From Novosphingobium sp. FKTRR1 (GTDB lineage Bacteria; Pseudomonadota; Alphaproteobacteria; Sphingomonadales; Sphingomonadaceae): a stretch of 64,000 nucleotides of DNA. The translations under genes were made by a program, and so were the position numbers. The stretch's first letter is position 1. The number at the start of each line of letters is the position of its first letter. Below the pieces are notes generated by a model. That model saw only the letters and a program-made list of their open reading frames with translations, was not told where the DNA came from and ran no database searches. The stretch is from the NCBI RefSeq assembly GCF_020404405.1, contig NZ_JAIZDA010000012.1, positions 62,001 to 126,000 on the forward strand, written 5' to 3'. Shown here piece by piece: positions 35,288 through 44,186 of the stretch.

Positions 35288-35337
35288 GAAACTGCTAAGG
35301 GATTCCCCGGATGCGCCCGTTCATACTTGTCGGGAAT

Positions 35338-35353
35338 TGGCACGCATCCTGCT
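35338..35353 (+). promoter_or_regulatory. Sigma-54 promoter of the activator gene
   Basis: TGGCACGCATCCTGCT: GG at 35339-35340 and GC at 35351-35352, 10 bp apart. Expected start near 35364, 27 bp before the ATG. The regulator therefore appears to be under sigma-54 control, consistent with autoregulation. Confidence 0.82.
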
Positions 35354-35390
35354 TCAAGGCCCTGGACACCTTCAAACGCTGGTACGGCCC

Positions 35391-36818
35391 ATGACTCGCA
35401 AACGCATCCTGATCGTCGAAGACATTCCCGCTCTCGCCCTGATGTATGCCGGTCATCTCGAAAAGGCGGGTTATGAGGCGGTCGTGGTGGACACAGGTGC
35501 GGCGGTTCTGCGCGCCCTCGCGCAAGGAGAGGCGTTCAGCGCCTTGCTGCTCGACCTGCAGCTTCCCGATATCGATGGCCTGGAACTGCTGCGCACCAAC
35601 GTCGATCTGCTGGCAAAACAGCCCGTCATCGTGGTTACCGCAGACGGCTCGCTGTCACGCGCGATCGACGCGATGCGGCTTGGGGCCTATGACTTTCTGG
35701 TCAAGCCGCTGGCTGCCAAGCGGCTCATTTCCGTTGTCGCCAGCGCGGTCGAGACCGGGCCGACGATCCTGACCAGTGCGCCTGCGCTGGCTGCCGACCC
35801 CCGGTTGCCCGCAGCCAACCCCGGTGGCTTTGTCGGCAGCTCGAGTGCCATGCGCGAAGTTTATCGGCAGATCGGCTGTATCGCCCGCAGCCGGGCGACG
35901 GTCCTGATCACTGGCGAAAGCGGAACCGGCAAGGAAGTATGCGCCGACAGCATCCACCGCGAATCCGGGCGCAGTGGCGGGGCGTTCATTGCCATCAACT
36001 GCGGTGCGATCCCTGAAAATCTTCTCGAGTCCGAGCTGTTCGGCCACGTGAAGGGCTCGTTCACCGGCGCCGTCAATGATCGCATCGGGGCCGTTCAGGC
36101 GGCGCACAAGGGAACGCTGTTCCTCGATGAGGTGTGTGAAATGGCCCTGCCGCTGCAAGTGAAGCTGCTGCGCTTCCTGCAGACCGGAACGGTCCAGCGC
36201 GTCGGTACAAGCCGCGTGGATGAAGTCGACGTGCGCATCGTCTGCGCCACGAACCGCGATCCCTTGCGCGAGGTGGCCGAAGGGCGCTTCCGCGAGGATC
36301 TCTATTATCGCCTTGCCGTCGTCCCCGTGCACATGCCGCCGCTGCGCGAACGCGGCAGCGACATCGCCGAACTGGCGCAAACCTTCCTGCAACGCTTCGC
36401 GCGCGAGGAGGGCAAGCACTTCGCCCCGCTGGGCCAGGCTCAGCTTGCCGCGCTGATGGCCTATCGCTGGCCGGGCAACGTGCGCGAACTGCAAAATGTG
36501 CTGCGGCGGGCCGCGGTGCTCTGGGATGGCCCCGACCTTCCGCTTGCGGCGCTTCCGGCAGAGCGCGGCGCGGTGCAGCCGCTGCCGGTCACTGCGGCGT
36601 TGGCGAGCGAGACCTCATCCGGATCGAACGCTTCGCACCCCGATCTTGCGGCAGCCTTGCGGGGCATGACGCTCGACGAGATCGAGCGGCTCGTCATCGC
36701 TCGCGCCATCGCGGATGCCGACGGCAGCTTGCCCGCCGCCGCCAGAATGCTGGGGGTCAGCGCATCGACCCTTTACCGCAAGCGCGAGCGATGGGCGGCG
36801 AGCGGCGAGGCTGCATGA
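35391..36818 (+). CDS. NtrC-family sigma-54-dependent response regulator
   Basis: 475 residues. The receiver (1-115) has its Asp near 53 (LLLDLQLPDIDG) and a Lys in FLVKPLA. The AAA+ domain (about 148-375) has Walker A GESGTGKE, the sigma-54 contact loop GSFTGA near 222, Walker B GTLFLDEV and the arginine region YYRLAVVPVHMPPLRER. A Fis-type helix-turn-helix closes the protein (AAARMLGVSASTLYRKRERW). It resembles PrsR-type activators of polysaccharide clusters. Its own promoter and five others nearby are of the sigma-54 type and share one dyad, so it is the likely activator of the whole cluster. It overlaps the MASE1 kinase gene (ATGA). Confidence 0.93.
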   Translation: MTRKRILIVEDIPALALMYAGHLEKAGYEAVVVDTGAAVLRALAQGEAFSALLLDLQLPDIDGLELLRTNVDLLAKQPVIVVTADGSLSRAIDAMRLGAYDFLVKPLAAKRLISVVASAVETGPTILTSAPALAADPRLPAANPGGFVGSSSAMREVYRQIGCIARSRATVLITGESGTGKEVCADSIHRESGRSGGAFIAINCGAIPENLLESELFGHVKGSFTGAVNDRIGAVQAAHKGTLFLDEVCEMALPLQVKLLRFLQTGTVQRVGTSRVDEVDVRIVCATNRDPLREVAEGRFREDLYYRLAVVPVHMPPLRERGSDIAELAQTFLQRFAREEGKHFAPLGQAQLAALMAYRWPGNVRELQNVLRRAAVLWDGPDLPLAALPAERGAVQPLPVTAALASETSSGSNASHPDLAAALRGMTLDEIERLVIARAIADADGSLPAAARMLGVSASTLYRKRERWAASGEAA

Positions 36819-39800
36819 CCTTGGCGTCCAATAGTCTGTTCCCAAATCGGGCGCATTGGGCGCGTGACGGCCTGATTGTTCTGCTGGCCATGCTCGAAGC
36901 GCAGTTCATCCGCCGCCATTCGGGTGCGCTGACCGTCGTTCTGGGGCCATCGATCATGCTTGCGGCCGCGTTTGGGCTGGCGCAACCCGGACGTCGGAAA
37001 CAGGTACTATGGCAGCATATTCTGCGCATGTTTCTGGCCGCGATGCTGGGCCTCATGCTGGGCGGCATCAGCTTGGCGAACGCGGCTTTTGCCGCGGCAT
37101 TGGCTGGCGCGCAGGCCCTGATCGGCTCCGCTGTTCTCAGGAAACTTGCACCCGGCGGTCTTGACCTGACCAGGCCTGACGCCGTGATCAAGCTTGCTGT
37201 CGTGGCCATTCTGATTGCGCCATTGTTCAGCCTGATCTTCGGCGTTGTCATCCTTTTGCGCGACGGAACGCTTCAGTCCCTGGCCACTGCCGGCGCGCTG
37301 ACCAGCCTGTCGGACTATGCGAACGCCCGCACCTTCCAATGGATTCTGCCGAATGCCTTTGGCATCGTCGTTGCGACGCCGATCTTTCTCGGGGTGCTCG
37401 GCGACCGGGCGCTGGATCTGTCCGTGTTGCTCTCGCGAGGGCGCGTGGCCGGTTTCGCCGCTGTCGGCGCGCTCACCTCTGCGGTCTTCCTGAGCGAAGG
37501 CCACACGTACATATTCTTCGTCTGTCCCGCGCTGGTCTGGGTCAGCCTGTCGCTCGGCATCCGCGATACCGCCGCGGCACATCTGGTTTCCTTGTTGATC
37601 GCCACCTGGGCGGTAGCCAGCGGAAATGGACCGGCCGATGTGCTGGCGATACCGGCCGAGAGCCGGTATTTCTATCTCGAGACGGCCTATCTGTGCTGCT
37701 ACGGCTGCATCCTGCCGATCGCGGCGTCGATGGAGGCGCGCCGCCGTCTGGAACAGGAACTGGCGCAAACCCTCGCCTTCACCTCCCAGATTCTTCACAA
37801 CATGCAGGAAGTTGTGTTTCGCACCGACGCCCGGGGGCGCTGGACTTTCCTCAATCCGGCGTGGGAGGCGATAACCGGCTACGCGGTGGCCGACACGCTT
37901 GAAGGAACGGGTACAGCGGTGCTCGATCTCAGCGATCTTGTCGGCGGACTGGCGCAATCCCCGCAGCCCCACGACGAAGATGCCGACGAACTGCGGATCC
38001 TGCGCAGCTATGTCCGGCGCGATGGCGAGACGCGTGATGCCGACATCAGCATACGCATCATCCGCGCGGCGGATGGAACGTTCGAAGGTACCGCAGGCAG
38101 CATCCGCGACGTGTCCGACCAAGCGCGCTACATGGCCGCACTGGAAGCGAGCGAGCAGCGGTTCCGCCAGCTGTGCGACACCTCTCCGATCGGTATCGTG
38201 CGCTGCGACCGCGACGGACTGATCACTTATGTCAACCAGCGCATCGAGCTGCTCATAATGGTGCCCGCCGGGGCGATCATCGGCAAGCCGTGGGCCGAGG
38301 TGCTCGGCCTCGACAACACGCAAGTGACAGACCGGATCAATCGGTCGCTGATGACACCCGGCGCCGTCTTCGAGAACGAGATCAACTACTGTGACAGGGC
38401 CGGGCTCAAGCGGTGGCTGACGTTTACCGCAACGGGTGAATTCGATGGCCGCTCGCGGCTGAGCGGTTACATCGCGGCGGTGACGGATGTTACCCAGCGC
38501 AAGGCCAGCGACCTCGAACTGGCCCAGCGCACGCGCGAGTTGCGTCTGGTCACCGAGAACATCAACGACATGGTGTTCCGGATCGGACTGGACGGGCGGT
38601 GTCTTTATGTGACGCCTTCCGTGCGCGAGGTGCTTGGCCACGATCCCCATGCAATCGTCGGCATGCCGGTTCTGATCCGCATTCACCCGGAAGATATCGA
38701 CAGCGTCCGCGCAAGCTTCGACCAGCTCATGCAGGGAGCGGTCGACGATCTCAGCGTGGCCTACCGTTCGCGGCCTGCGACATCGAGCACCGATTATCTC
38801 TGGCTTGAGGCAAATTGCCGACTGCTGCGAAACCGGCAGGGGCAGCCGTTCGAGATCGTGGCCTCGGTCAGGGACATAACGGCGCGCAAGCTGCTCGAAA
38901 ACGATCTGATCGAGGCCCGTCTCCGCGCCGAGCAGGCGGCCGCTACGAAGAGCGAGTTTCTGGCCAACCTCAGCCATGAAATCCGCACCCCGATGAACGG
39001 TGTGATCGGGCTGGCAGAGCTTCTTCAGGACAGCGTCCTTGACGAAACCAGCCGCAACTATGTCCGGCTGATCTCAGAATCCGGCGCGACCATGATGCGG
39101 TTGCTCAACGACATTCTGGATATCGCCAAGATCGATTCCGGGCGCCTGCAACTGTCGGTCGAGCCCTTCGACCTCCACGATTGTCTGGCGGATTGCTTGA
39201 GCCTGATGACAGCCAGCGCGGTCGGCAAGGGGTTGGCGCTCGATCTCGATATCGCGCCCGAGGTGCCTCGGTCCGTTCTCGGGGACAGCCTGCGGCTGCG
39301 CCAGGTTCTCGCCAACCTGATCGGCAACGCCGTCAAGTTCACCGAAGCAGGCCAGATTCGCCTGTCCGCAAGGACAGAGGGTGACGAGCTGGTCGTCGCG
39401 GTGCAAGACACCGGGATCGGCATAGCCGAAACGTCGCAGGCAAAAGTCTTCGACGACTTCGTGCAGGCCGAGGCGGGCATCGCCAGCGGCTATGGCGGTA
39501 CGGGGCTGGGTCTGCCGATCTCGCGCCGGATTGCCGAGGCCATGGGCGGAACCTTGACCCTGAGCAGCACGCCCGGCGTCGGGACAACGCTGGTCTTGCG
39601 GATCAGATTGAACTTGCCGGACGCGACAACCGTGTCCGCCCGATTGCCGGCCCCGGCGCCGACTTTGCAACCGCTTGCGCCGATGCGTCTTCTGGTGGCC
39701 GAGGACGGTCGCACCAACCAGATGATCGTGACCGCCATGCTCGAGAAACTGGGCCATCATGTCGCATTGGCACGGACTGGTCAGGAGGCGATTGCGATGG

Positions 39801-40099
39801 TCCACGAGGCCATTGCTGCGGCGCAGCCCTTCGCGGCGGTTCTGATGGATATCCAGATGCCGGGAATGGACGGCATGACCGCGACCCGGTTGCTGCGGGA
39901 AGGCGGCATTACCGCAGAAATGCTTCCGATCGTTGCGGTCACCGCGAACGGCTATCAGGAAAGCATCGATGACTGCCTTGCTGCCGGTATGCAAGGGCAC
40001 CTCGTCAAACCCGTGCGGAGCGCGGAGATCGCGGCCGAACTTGCAAGGCTCACCAGCCCGGACGCGATCAGGCTCACCCGATCGACAGGGCGATCCTGA
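36815..40099 (+). CDS. MASE1-type membrane hybrid histidine kinase with PAS domains
   Basis: 1094 residues. The first 300 residues form about eight membrane segments in a MASE1-like arrangement. Three PAS domains follow (about 320-445, 450-570, 575-690). HisKA carries the His near 719 (LANLSHEIRTPMNG), the ATPase domain has NLIGNAVKFTEAG, DTGIGIA and GGTGLGLPI, and a receiver has the Asp near 1010 (AVLMDIQMPGMDG). No Hpt is fused to it. It is translationally coupled to the sigma-54 activator and so is probably its main kinase, with phosphate passing through the Hpt protein at 28165-28491. The signal is unknown. Confidence 0.9.
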   Translation: MTLASNSLFPNRAHWARDGLIVLLAMLEAQFIRRHSGALTVVLGPSIMLAAAFGLAQPGRRKQVLWQHILRMFLAAMLGLMLGGISLANAAFAAALAGAQALIGSAVLRKLAPGGLDLTRPDAVIKLAVVAILIAPLFSLIFGVVILLRDGTLQSLATAGALTSLSDYANARTFQWILPNAFGIVVATPIFLGVLGDRALDLSVLLSRGRVAGFAAVGALTSAVFLSEGHTYIFFVCPALVWVSLSLGIRDTAAAHLVSLLIATWAVASGNGPADVLAIPAESRYFYLETAYLCCYGCILPIAASMEARRRLEQELAQTLAFTSQILHNMQEVVFRTDARGRWTFLNPAWEAITGYAVADTLEGTGTAVLDLSDLVGGLAQSPQPHDEDADELRILRSYVRRDGETRDADISIRIIRAADGTFEGTAGSIRDVSDQARYMAALEASEQRFRQLCDTSPIGIVRCDRDGLITYVNQRIELLIMVPAGAIIGKPWAEVLGLDNTQVTDRINRSLMTPGAVFENEINYCDRAGLKRWLTFTATGEFDGRSRLSGYIAAVTDVTQRKASDLELAQRTRELRLVTENINDMVFRIGLDGRCLYVTPSVREVLGHDPHAIVGMPVLIRIHPEDIDSVRASFDQLMQGAVDDLSVAYRSRPATSSTDYLWLEANCRLLRNRQGQPFEIVASVRDITARKLLENDLIEARLRAEQAAATKSEFLANLSHEIRTPMNGVIGLAELLQDSVLDETSRNYVRLISESGATMMRLLNDILDIAKIDSGRLQLSVEPFDLHDCLADCLSLMTASAVGKGLALDLDIAPEVPRSVLGDSLRLRQVLANLIGNAVKFTEAGQIRLSARTEGDELVVAVQDTGIGIAETSQAKVFDDFVQAEAGIASGYGGTGLGLPISRRIAEAMGGTLTLSSTPGVGTTLVLRIRLNLPDATTVSARLPAPAPTLQPLAPMRLLVAEDGRTNQMIVTAMLEKLGHHVALARTGQEAIAMVHEAIAAAQPFAAVLMDIQMPGMDGMTATRLLREGGITAEMLPIVAVTANGYQESIDDCLAAGMQGHLVKPVRSAEIAAELARLTSPDAIRLTRSTGRS

Positions 40100-40140
40100 C
40101 CCCGAACGGCAGCCCGGATTCCTGCGATCTATGCTGTAAG

Positions 40141-40189
40141 TGGAGCGGGTGAAGGGAATCGAACCCTCGTATTCAGCTTGGGAAGCTGC
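40141..40189 (-). tRNA. 3' fragment of tRNA-Gly(CCC), prophage attachment site (left junction)
   Basis: On the minus strand these 49 bases match the 3' part of an alphaproteobacterial tRNA-Gly: anticodon stem-loop with TTCCCAA (anticodon CCC), variable loop, T arm GAGGGTTCGATTCCCTT and acceptor end ending in CCGCTCCA. Sequence to the right of 40189 is AT-rich phage DNA and contains no D arm or 5' acceptor strand. This is the usual result of phage integration at a tRNA 3' end: this side keeps the remnant, and the intact tRNA should lie at the far end of the prophage. Confidence 0.85.
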
Positions 40190-40213
40190 AATATATATAG
40201 TTTTTTCAATAAT

Positions 40214-40312
40214 TTAATCTGCAGCAATATACTTCAGTTTGCGCTCAATATCCGCAAAGTCAGAACGGGCGGTATCAGGCAGCGCCTTCGGTCGATACTG
40301 TCCCCGTACCAT
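40214..40312 (-). CDS. Possible small overlapping phage gene
   Basis: A 32-codon frame (MVRGQYRPKALPDTARSDFA, then a charged helical end) overlaps the 3' end of the two-segment membrane protein in another frame and extends 61 bp past it. The C-terminal part looks like a natural amphipathic helix. It has no clear ribosome binding site. It may be a separate small protein or a frameshift extension of the membrane protein. Low confidence. The remaining 40190-40213 is AT-rich with no feature. Confidence 0.25.
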   Translation of the reverse strand: MVRGQYRPKALPDTARSDFADIERKLKYIAAD

Positions 40313-40619
40313 CACCGTCGCTATTCTCGCCCCCATCAAAACCCACAGATTTGTCACCCCATTTCGCCTGCAGCGTTCGCCGGTTGATCGCCATGCCCAG
40401 GCCGAACAGCACGACAACGATGCCCCCGATCGCAATCCACAGCACCCAGCGCAGCGTGTTAGCCCGGTCCGCCTCGCTTGCCGTCGTCCAGCCTTGATCG
40501 GGCAGCAGCGCCGCTGAACCCCACCAAACGAACAAGGTCAATACCACTGCGCCCATGATCGAGAACAGCAGCGCCAGTAGTTTGCGCCAGTCGCGCGGCG
40601 GCCAGTTCGGCAGCCTCAT
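40275..40619 (-). CDS. Two-segment membrane protein of the lysis cassette (holin candidate)
   Basis: 114 residues. Hydrophobic segments are at about 13-38 (LLALLFSIMGAVVLTLFVWW) and 59-80 (VLWIAIGGIVVVLFGLGMAI), followed by a charged, Gly/Asp-rich tail. The ATG overlaps the endolysin stop (ATGA). The position next to endolysin and the topology fit a class II holin, but there is no family signature, so this is inferred from context. Confidence 0.6.
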   Translation of the reverse strand: MRLPNWPPRDWRKLLALLFSIMGAVVLTLFVWWGSAALLPDQGWTTASEADRANTLRWVLWIAIGGIVVVLFGLGMAINRRTLQAKWGDKSVGFDGGENSDGDGTGTVSTEGAA

Positions 40620-41272
40620 GCTGCCATCCTTTCCGCCAGCTTCACATGGTAGCCACCCACCGCATAGCGCGGCCCGTTGTAGGCGGCGGCGAAGGGACGG
40701 CAGGTTTCGGGGTTGCTGGTCAGTTGCTTCAATTCGTCCTGCAGCGCGAAATGCTCGACGTATTTGATCAGCAGTTGCAGTTGGCCCGCCTCGTCCTGGG
40801 CGCAGGCGTGGGCGAGCGCATAGGGGCTGGCGTACAGGCATTCATCCCACCACTCGCCCATGATCTGAAACGCGCCCCAGCTGCACGCCATGAATGCCGC
40901 ATCCACCGCCCCGGTGCCGATCGCATCGGCCAGCTTGGTCCAGGAATTGACATCATAGCCGCCCGCCTGTGCCAGACTGAACGGTGCGGGACTGAACCGG
41001 CCACCCGTGAACTTGTGGAACTTGTGCCGCTCAAACAGGATCTTCGGACGGCCCCCACCATCAAAGCCGCGACCACTCGATTCGACCGCGCGCACCGCCT
41101 GCAGTTGCAGGATCGAGCAGCCCAACCGCGTGCACGCCCCCGCCAGGTCGGCCGAGGAGAGCGGCGTTGCCGGTCGCCCGCTAAAATGCGCTAGCAGTGC
41201 CGCCTTGGACAATGCCCCCCATTTGCCATCGGGCGTCGCGCCGATCAGGTGTTGCAGGTCTGTGATGGTCAT
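40616..41272 (-). CDS. Endolysin, N-acetylmuramidase (DUF3380 family)
   Basis: 218 residues. The N-terminal 35 residues look like a small binding or peptidoglycan-binding remnant (DLQHLIGATPDGKWGALSKA). The catalytic domain has AVESSGRGF with the likely catalytic Glu, ILFERHKFHKFTGG, and SWGAFQIMGEWW, the hallmarks of the N-acetylmuramidase family. It degrades host peptidoglycan at the end of infection. It has no signal peptide, so it needs a holin, which the neighbours may supply. Confidence 0.88.
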   Translation of the reverse strand: MTITDLQHLIGATPDGKWGALSKAALLAHFSGRPATPLSSADLAGACTRLGCSILQLQAVRAVESSGRGFDGGGRPKILFERHKFHKFTGGRFSPAPFSLAQAGGYDVNSWTKLADAIGTGAVDAAFMACSWGAFQIMGEWWDECLYASPYALAHACAQDEAGQLQLLIKYVEHFALQDELKQLTSNPETCRPFAAAYNGPRYAVGGYHVKLAERMAA

Positions 41273-41285
41273 TTGAAACGCCCCT

Positions 41286-41558
41286 TTACCTGAACATCAT
41301 CGCCAGCCCGGCCTTTGCCGCGACGGCGATCGCCGCCACGGCCGCAGCCAGCGCGCCCAGCCACTTTACGAATTTTCCGCCAGTTTTGACGGCTTCCCAC
41401 GCAGTCACTATCTCGCGCGTTTCCGCCACGTCAGTCTGCACCGCAGCGACTTCGCCACGCATGCCCTGGACCTCGCTCAGCAGCTCACGCAGCGCGGCTT
41501 CCATCGTCTCCATCCGGCGCCCCAATTCATCCTGGGAGTGGGGTGAATACCTCGTCAT
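41286..41558 (-). CDS. XhlA-like membrane protein of the lysis cassette
   Basis: 90 residues with an N-terminal coiled coil (ALRELLSEVQGMRGEVAAVQ) and one C-terminal membrane segment (WLGALAAAVAAIAVAAKAGL). This layout resembles XhlA-type holin-associated proteins. AAGGAG lies 9 bp before the ATG. It sits between the tailspike and the endolysin. Confidence 0.6.
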   Translation of the reverse strand: MTRYSPHSQDELGRRMETMEAALRELLSEVQGMRGEVAAVQTDVAETREIVTAWEAVKTGGKFVKWLGALAAAVAAIAVAAKAGLAMMFR

Positions 41559-41572
41559 GCCGAGACAGCTCC

Positions 41573-44065
41573 TTAGCCCATCAAATTTGCGCTGCGCAGC
41601 TTGGCCAGCAACGCGTTGAAATCCGCCTTGAGCGTGGCGATGTCGGAAGCCGTGCTGTCTGCCTGCGCGGCGGCTTTCACCCCGCCGACGATGCCGATGG
41701 GGACCCATGATCCGTCACTGGCCAGCGAAATCCATCCAGCCACGCCACCCAATGCAGCCTCGGTGTTCAGGACAAGCCATCCCCCCTTCGCATCGGGGGG
41801 AGCAGCAGCGGTCGGCACACCGTTGCGCCATCCGATCCCGCGCCGCGACGCATAGGCACCGGGCTGGTAGGAGATCAGATTGAGGTCGCCGATCACGCCG
41901 CGATAAAGCAAGCTCGGCTCGGAATCGATGGTGTATTGCGGCACGACAAGCTTTACGCCCTGATTGGCGAGCAGGTGGCCACGAGGGGTGAAACTCAGTG
42001 CGGGGGCTTCGCCGAATGCACCGTTCAGGGCCACAGGCGACAGCACGCCAATCGTTGCTAACGTGCCGTTTCCGGCGAGAGTCGGTGTCCGCCAGATCAC
42101 CTGATAGGTGGCATCACTGCCATTGAAGACGCGAAACTCTGCAGCCTGTGTATTTGATCCAACCACCTCACAGTCACGCACCTGGTATTTTGCCGTTCCG
42201 GCAGCAACCGCCTGGTCGTCAGAACGAAACGGCAGGATCGAAACCGGCCAGATCATCCATGCCGCACCGTTCGAATAGGCCATGCCCGGGGTCGAGCCGG
42301 CGAAAGCGTCGGGCACATAGACCATACTTCCGGCACTCGAAAGGATTGGATACAGTGAGGCCGAATTCGTCGTATACTTCCCAATATCGACCTTGAGATG
42401 GCGCAATACAGAGGCATCGCAGCTTATGTTTGCGCGATACCCTTCAGACGCGGCACCGCTTAGGGAGATAATCCCCACAACGGTGCTTTCGACGATCAGG
42501 TGATAATCGGTGCCACCCTGCGCCCGATAAGAACTCGGCGTCAGGTCGTGGAAGTCAATGTTTAGGCCATTGATCACGCGCACGCCACTGGTCCCGGCAC
42601 GGCCACCGTTCACACCGCTGAATACCAAGTTTCGCGGCATCTTGTCGAAGCCTGCCGCAGCGGTCGTTTGCCCGGCCCATTCTTGCAGCAGCATGCCGTA
42701 AGTTCCGGCAGTCGTCGGGTTGAACTCGATGAATTCCCACTGCGAATTGATGACGCTTCCCTCGATCAATACCGTGTGACTTCCCGCCAGTTCGACCATG
42801 ACCCGCGACCATTTGTCATAACGGATGGACGCGCCGGTAGTATTAGTTGTGCGGCACGACACATGCAGGCCGATTCCGTCCGAATAATAACAATCAATAT
42901 CGAAAACATTATTGTTGCTGGCATCGTCACCCGCAGCATAGGCAAACGACCAGTACCTGATGGCAGCATACCCACCCGCCAGATAACCGCACCAGCGAGC
43001 CTCGAACTGGATATCGCACTCGCGATTATACGCGCTCGATGCACCGACTGCCCGATCATCGTAGCCCATCCACAGCCCGCAGCCTCGCACGTGGTATGCT
43101 CCGACATCACGCATGCGCAATTTGTCGACATGTCGACGCAAGACGATGCCATGCTGGACGTTGGGCGACGACCGGCTGCCCAGAATACCGAATCCCTCAA
43201 GACGCAGGCCAGAGTAGATCGCAGCCGGGTCGCGGACGTTCTGACCAGCCTTGATTTCGTCCGTGTCGCGGCCCATCCAACATTCACTGATGGTCAGGGC
43301 TGCGCCAGCCATCGCTGCGTCCATCACCAGTCCGCATTTTAAACGGCCAATCCCGACGATGGCATAGGGGCTGGTCATCGTCGGCAAGGGCGATGTGATG
43401 CGATACCAGCGCGACAGGCGCACTTCGGCACCGGCCGCCATCGCCGCGCTGAACGCCGCTGCTACGGCCACCGTGTCATCCGTTCCGGCATACGCGATAG
43501 CGACGCCGCCGCTATCGTAGGTCACGCGGGCATCGCCGAGAGCACCGAACATTTCAGGCGTCACCCATGCAATCCGCTTGCTATCCGATTGTCCCACCTC
43601 AATCGGCACGAGCTGATCACCGACAAACCCCAGCACCTGCCCCGTCCGGGCCAATGCGACCGAACCCAAAGCTGGCGCATTTTCGCCAAGCGGCACCTTG
43701 AGTGCCCGGCCCAGTTGCGCATCCTGTTCCTGCGCGATCAGCACGCTGCGATCCAGCTCGGCCTCGATCCTCTTTGCGGGCATCGGCTGTGTCGGCACCA
43801 ACGCAGCCTGCTGCGCGCGGTCAGTGATGCGCCGTACCGTTACCACCGCGCCTGCGCTAAAGGCTCGCAAGGTGCGAATTGATCCGGTGCCGGTGCGAAG
43901 ATTGCCAGTGATCGTGTAATCGGTGCCCAGCACCTGTATCGCGCCCGTCGAATCGGTAACGACAAGGTGGCTGGGATCGAGCGCCACCAACCCTGCCAGC
44001 GATTCCGTCAGCATGGCAGAACCGGGGACATAGCTATGGGTAAGGATTGCCGAAGAAACCGTCAT
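41573..44065 (-). CDS. Tailspike with right-handed beta-helix (probable depolymerase)
   Basis: 830 residues. Residues 1-125 look like a podovirus fibre N-terminal virion-binding domain (LGTDYTITG, AGAVVTVRRITDRAQQAA). Residues about 165-690 start with TPEMFGALGD and GTDDTVAVAAAFSAAMAAGA, the typical beginning of pectate-lyase-like beta-helix tailspikes, followed by long beta-rich repeats. A C-terminal region ends in a coiled coil (STASDIATLKADFNALLAKL). Such spikes bind and often cleave surface polysaccharide. Its target is unknown, but the host cluster next to the phage makes an exopolysaccharide. The 120 bp on its upstream side (44066-44186) shows no gene. Confidence 0.82.
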   Translation of the reverse strand: MTVSSAILTHSYVPGSAMLTESLAGLVALDPSHLVVTDSTGAIQVLGTDYTITGNLRTGTGSIRTLRAFSAGAVVTVRRITDRAQQAALVPTQPMPAKRIEAELDRSVLIAQEQDAQLGRALKVPLGENAPALGSVALARTGQVLGFVGDQLVPIEVGQSDSKRIAWVTPEMFGALGDARVTYDSGGVAIAYAGTDDTVAVAAAFSAAMAAGAEVRLSRWYRITSPLPTMTSPYAIVGIGRLKCGLVMDAAMAGAALTISECWMGRDTDEIKAGQNVRDPAAIYSGLRLEGFGILGSRSSPNVQHGIVLRRHVDKLRMRDVGAYHVRGCGLWMGYDDRAVGASSAYNRECDIQFEARWCGYLAGGYAAIRYWSFAYAAGDDASNNNVFDIDCYYSDGIGLHVSCRTTNTTGASIRYDKWSRVMVELAGSHTVLIEGSVINSQWEFIEFNPTTAGTYGMLLQEWAGQTTAAAGFDKMPRNLVFSGVNGGRAGTSGVRVINGLNIDFHDLTPSSYRAQGGTDYHLIVESTVVGIISLSGAASEGYRANISCDASVLRHLKVDIGKYTTNSASLYPILSSAGSMVYVPDAFAGSTPGMAYSNGAAWMIWPVSILPFRSDDQAVAAGTAKYQVRDCEVVGSNTQAAEFRVFNGSDATYQVIWRTPTLAGNGTLATIGVLSPVALNGAFGEAPALSFTPRGHLLANQGVKLVVPQYTIDSEPSLLYRGVIGDLNLISYQPGAYASRRGIGWRNGVPTAAAPPDAKGGWLVLNTEAALGGVAGWISLASDGSWVPIGIVGGVKAAAQADSTASDIATLKADFNALLAKLRSANLMG

Positions 44066-44186
44066 AGCGCGTACCCGACCTGATCGCGCTCACGCCATGC
44101 GAGCGGCAAAGGCCGGGACGGGCTGGAAGGAGTCCCCGGTGACCGCGTGTTATCGAATCGAGGCCGTCAGGTCAACAGCTCGCAAG

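Noticed and set aside
34797-35390. Long open frame upstream of the sigma-54 activator
   Set aside because: It runs antisense through the wza gene and across two sigma-54 promoters and the dyad array. The protein homology begins only at the ATG at 35391.
40141-40214. Complete tRNA-Gly gene
   Set aside because: Only the 3' 49 bases match; the sequence on the 5' side is AT-rich and cannot form a D arm or the acceptor 5' strand.
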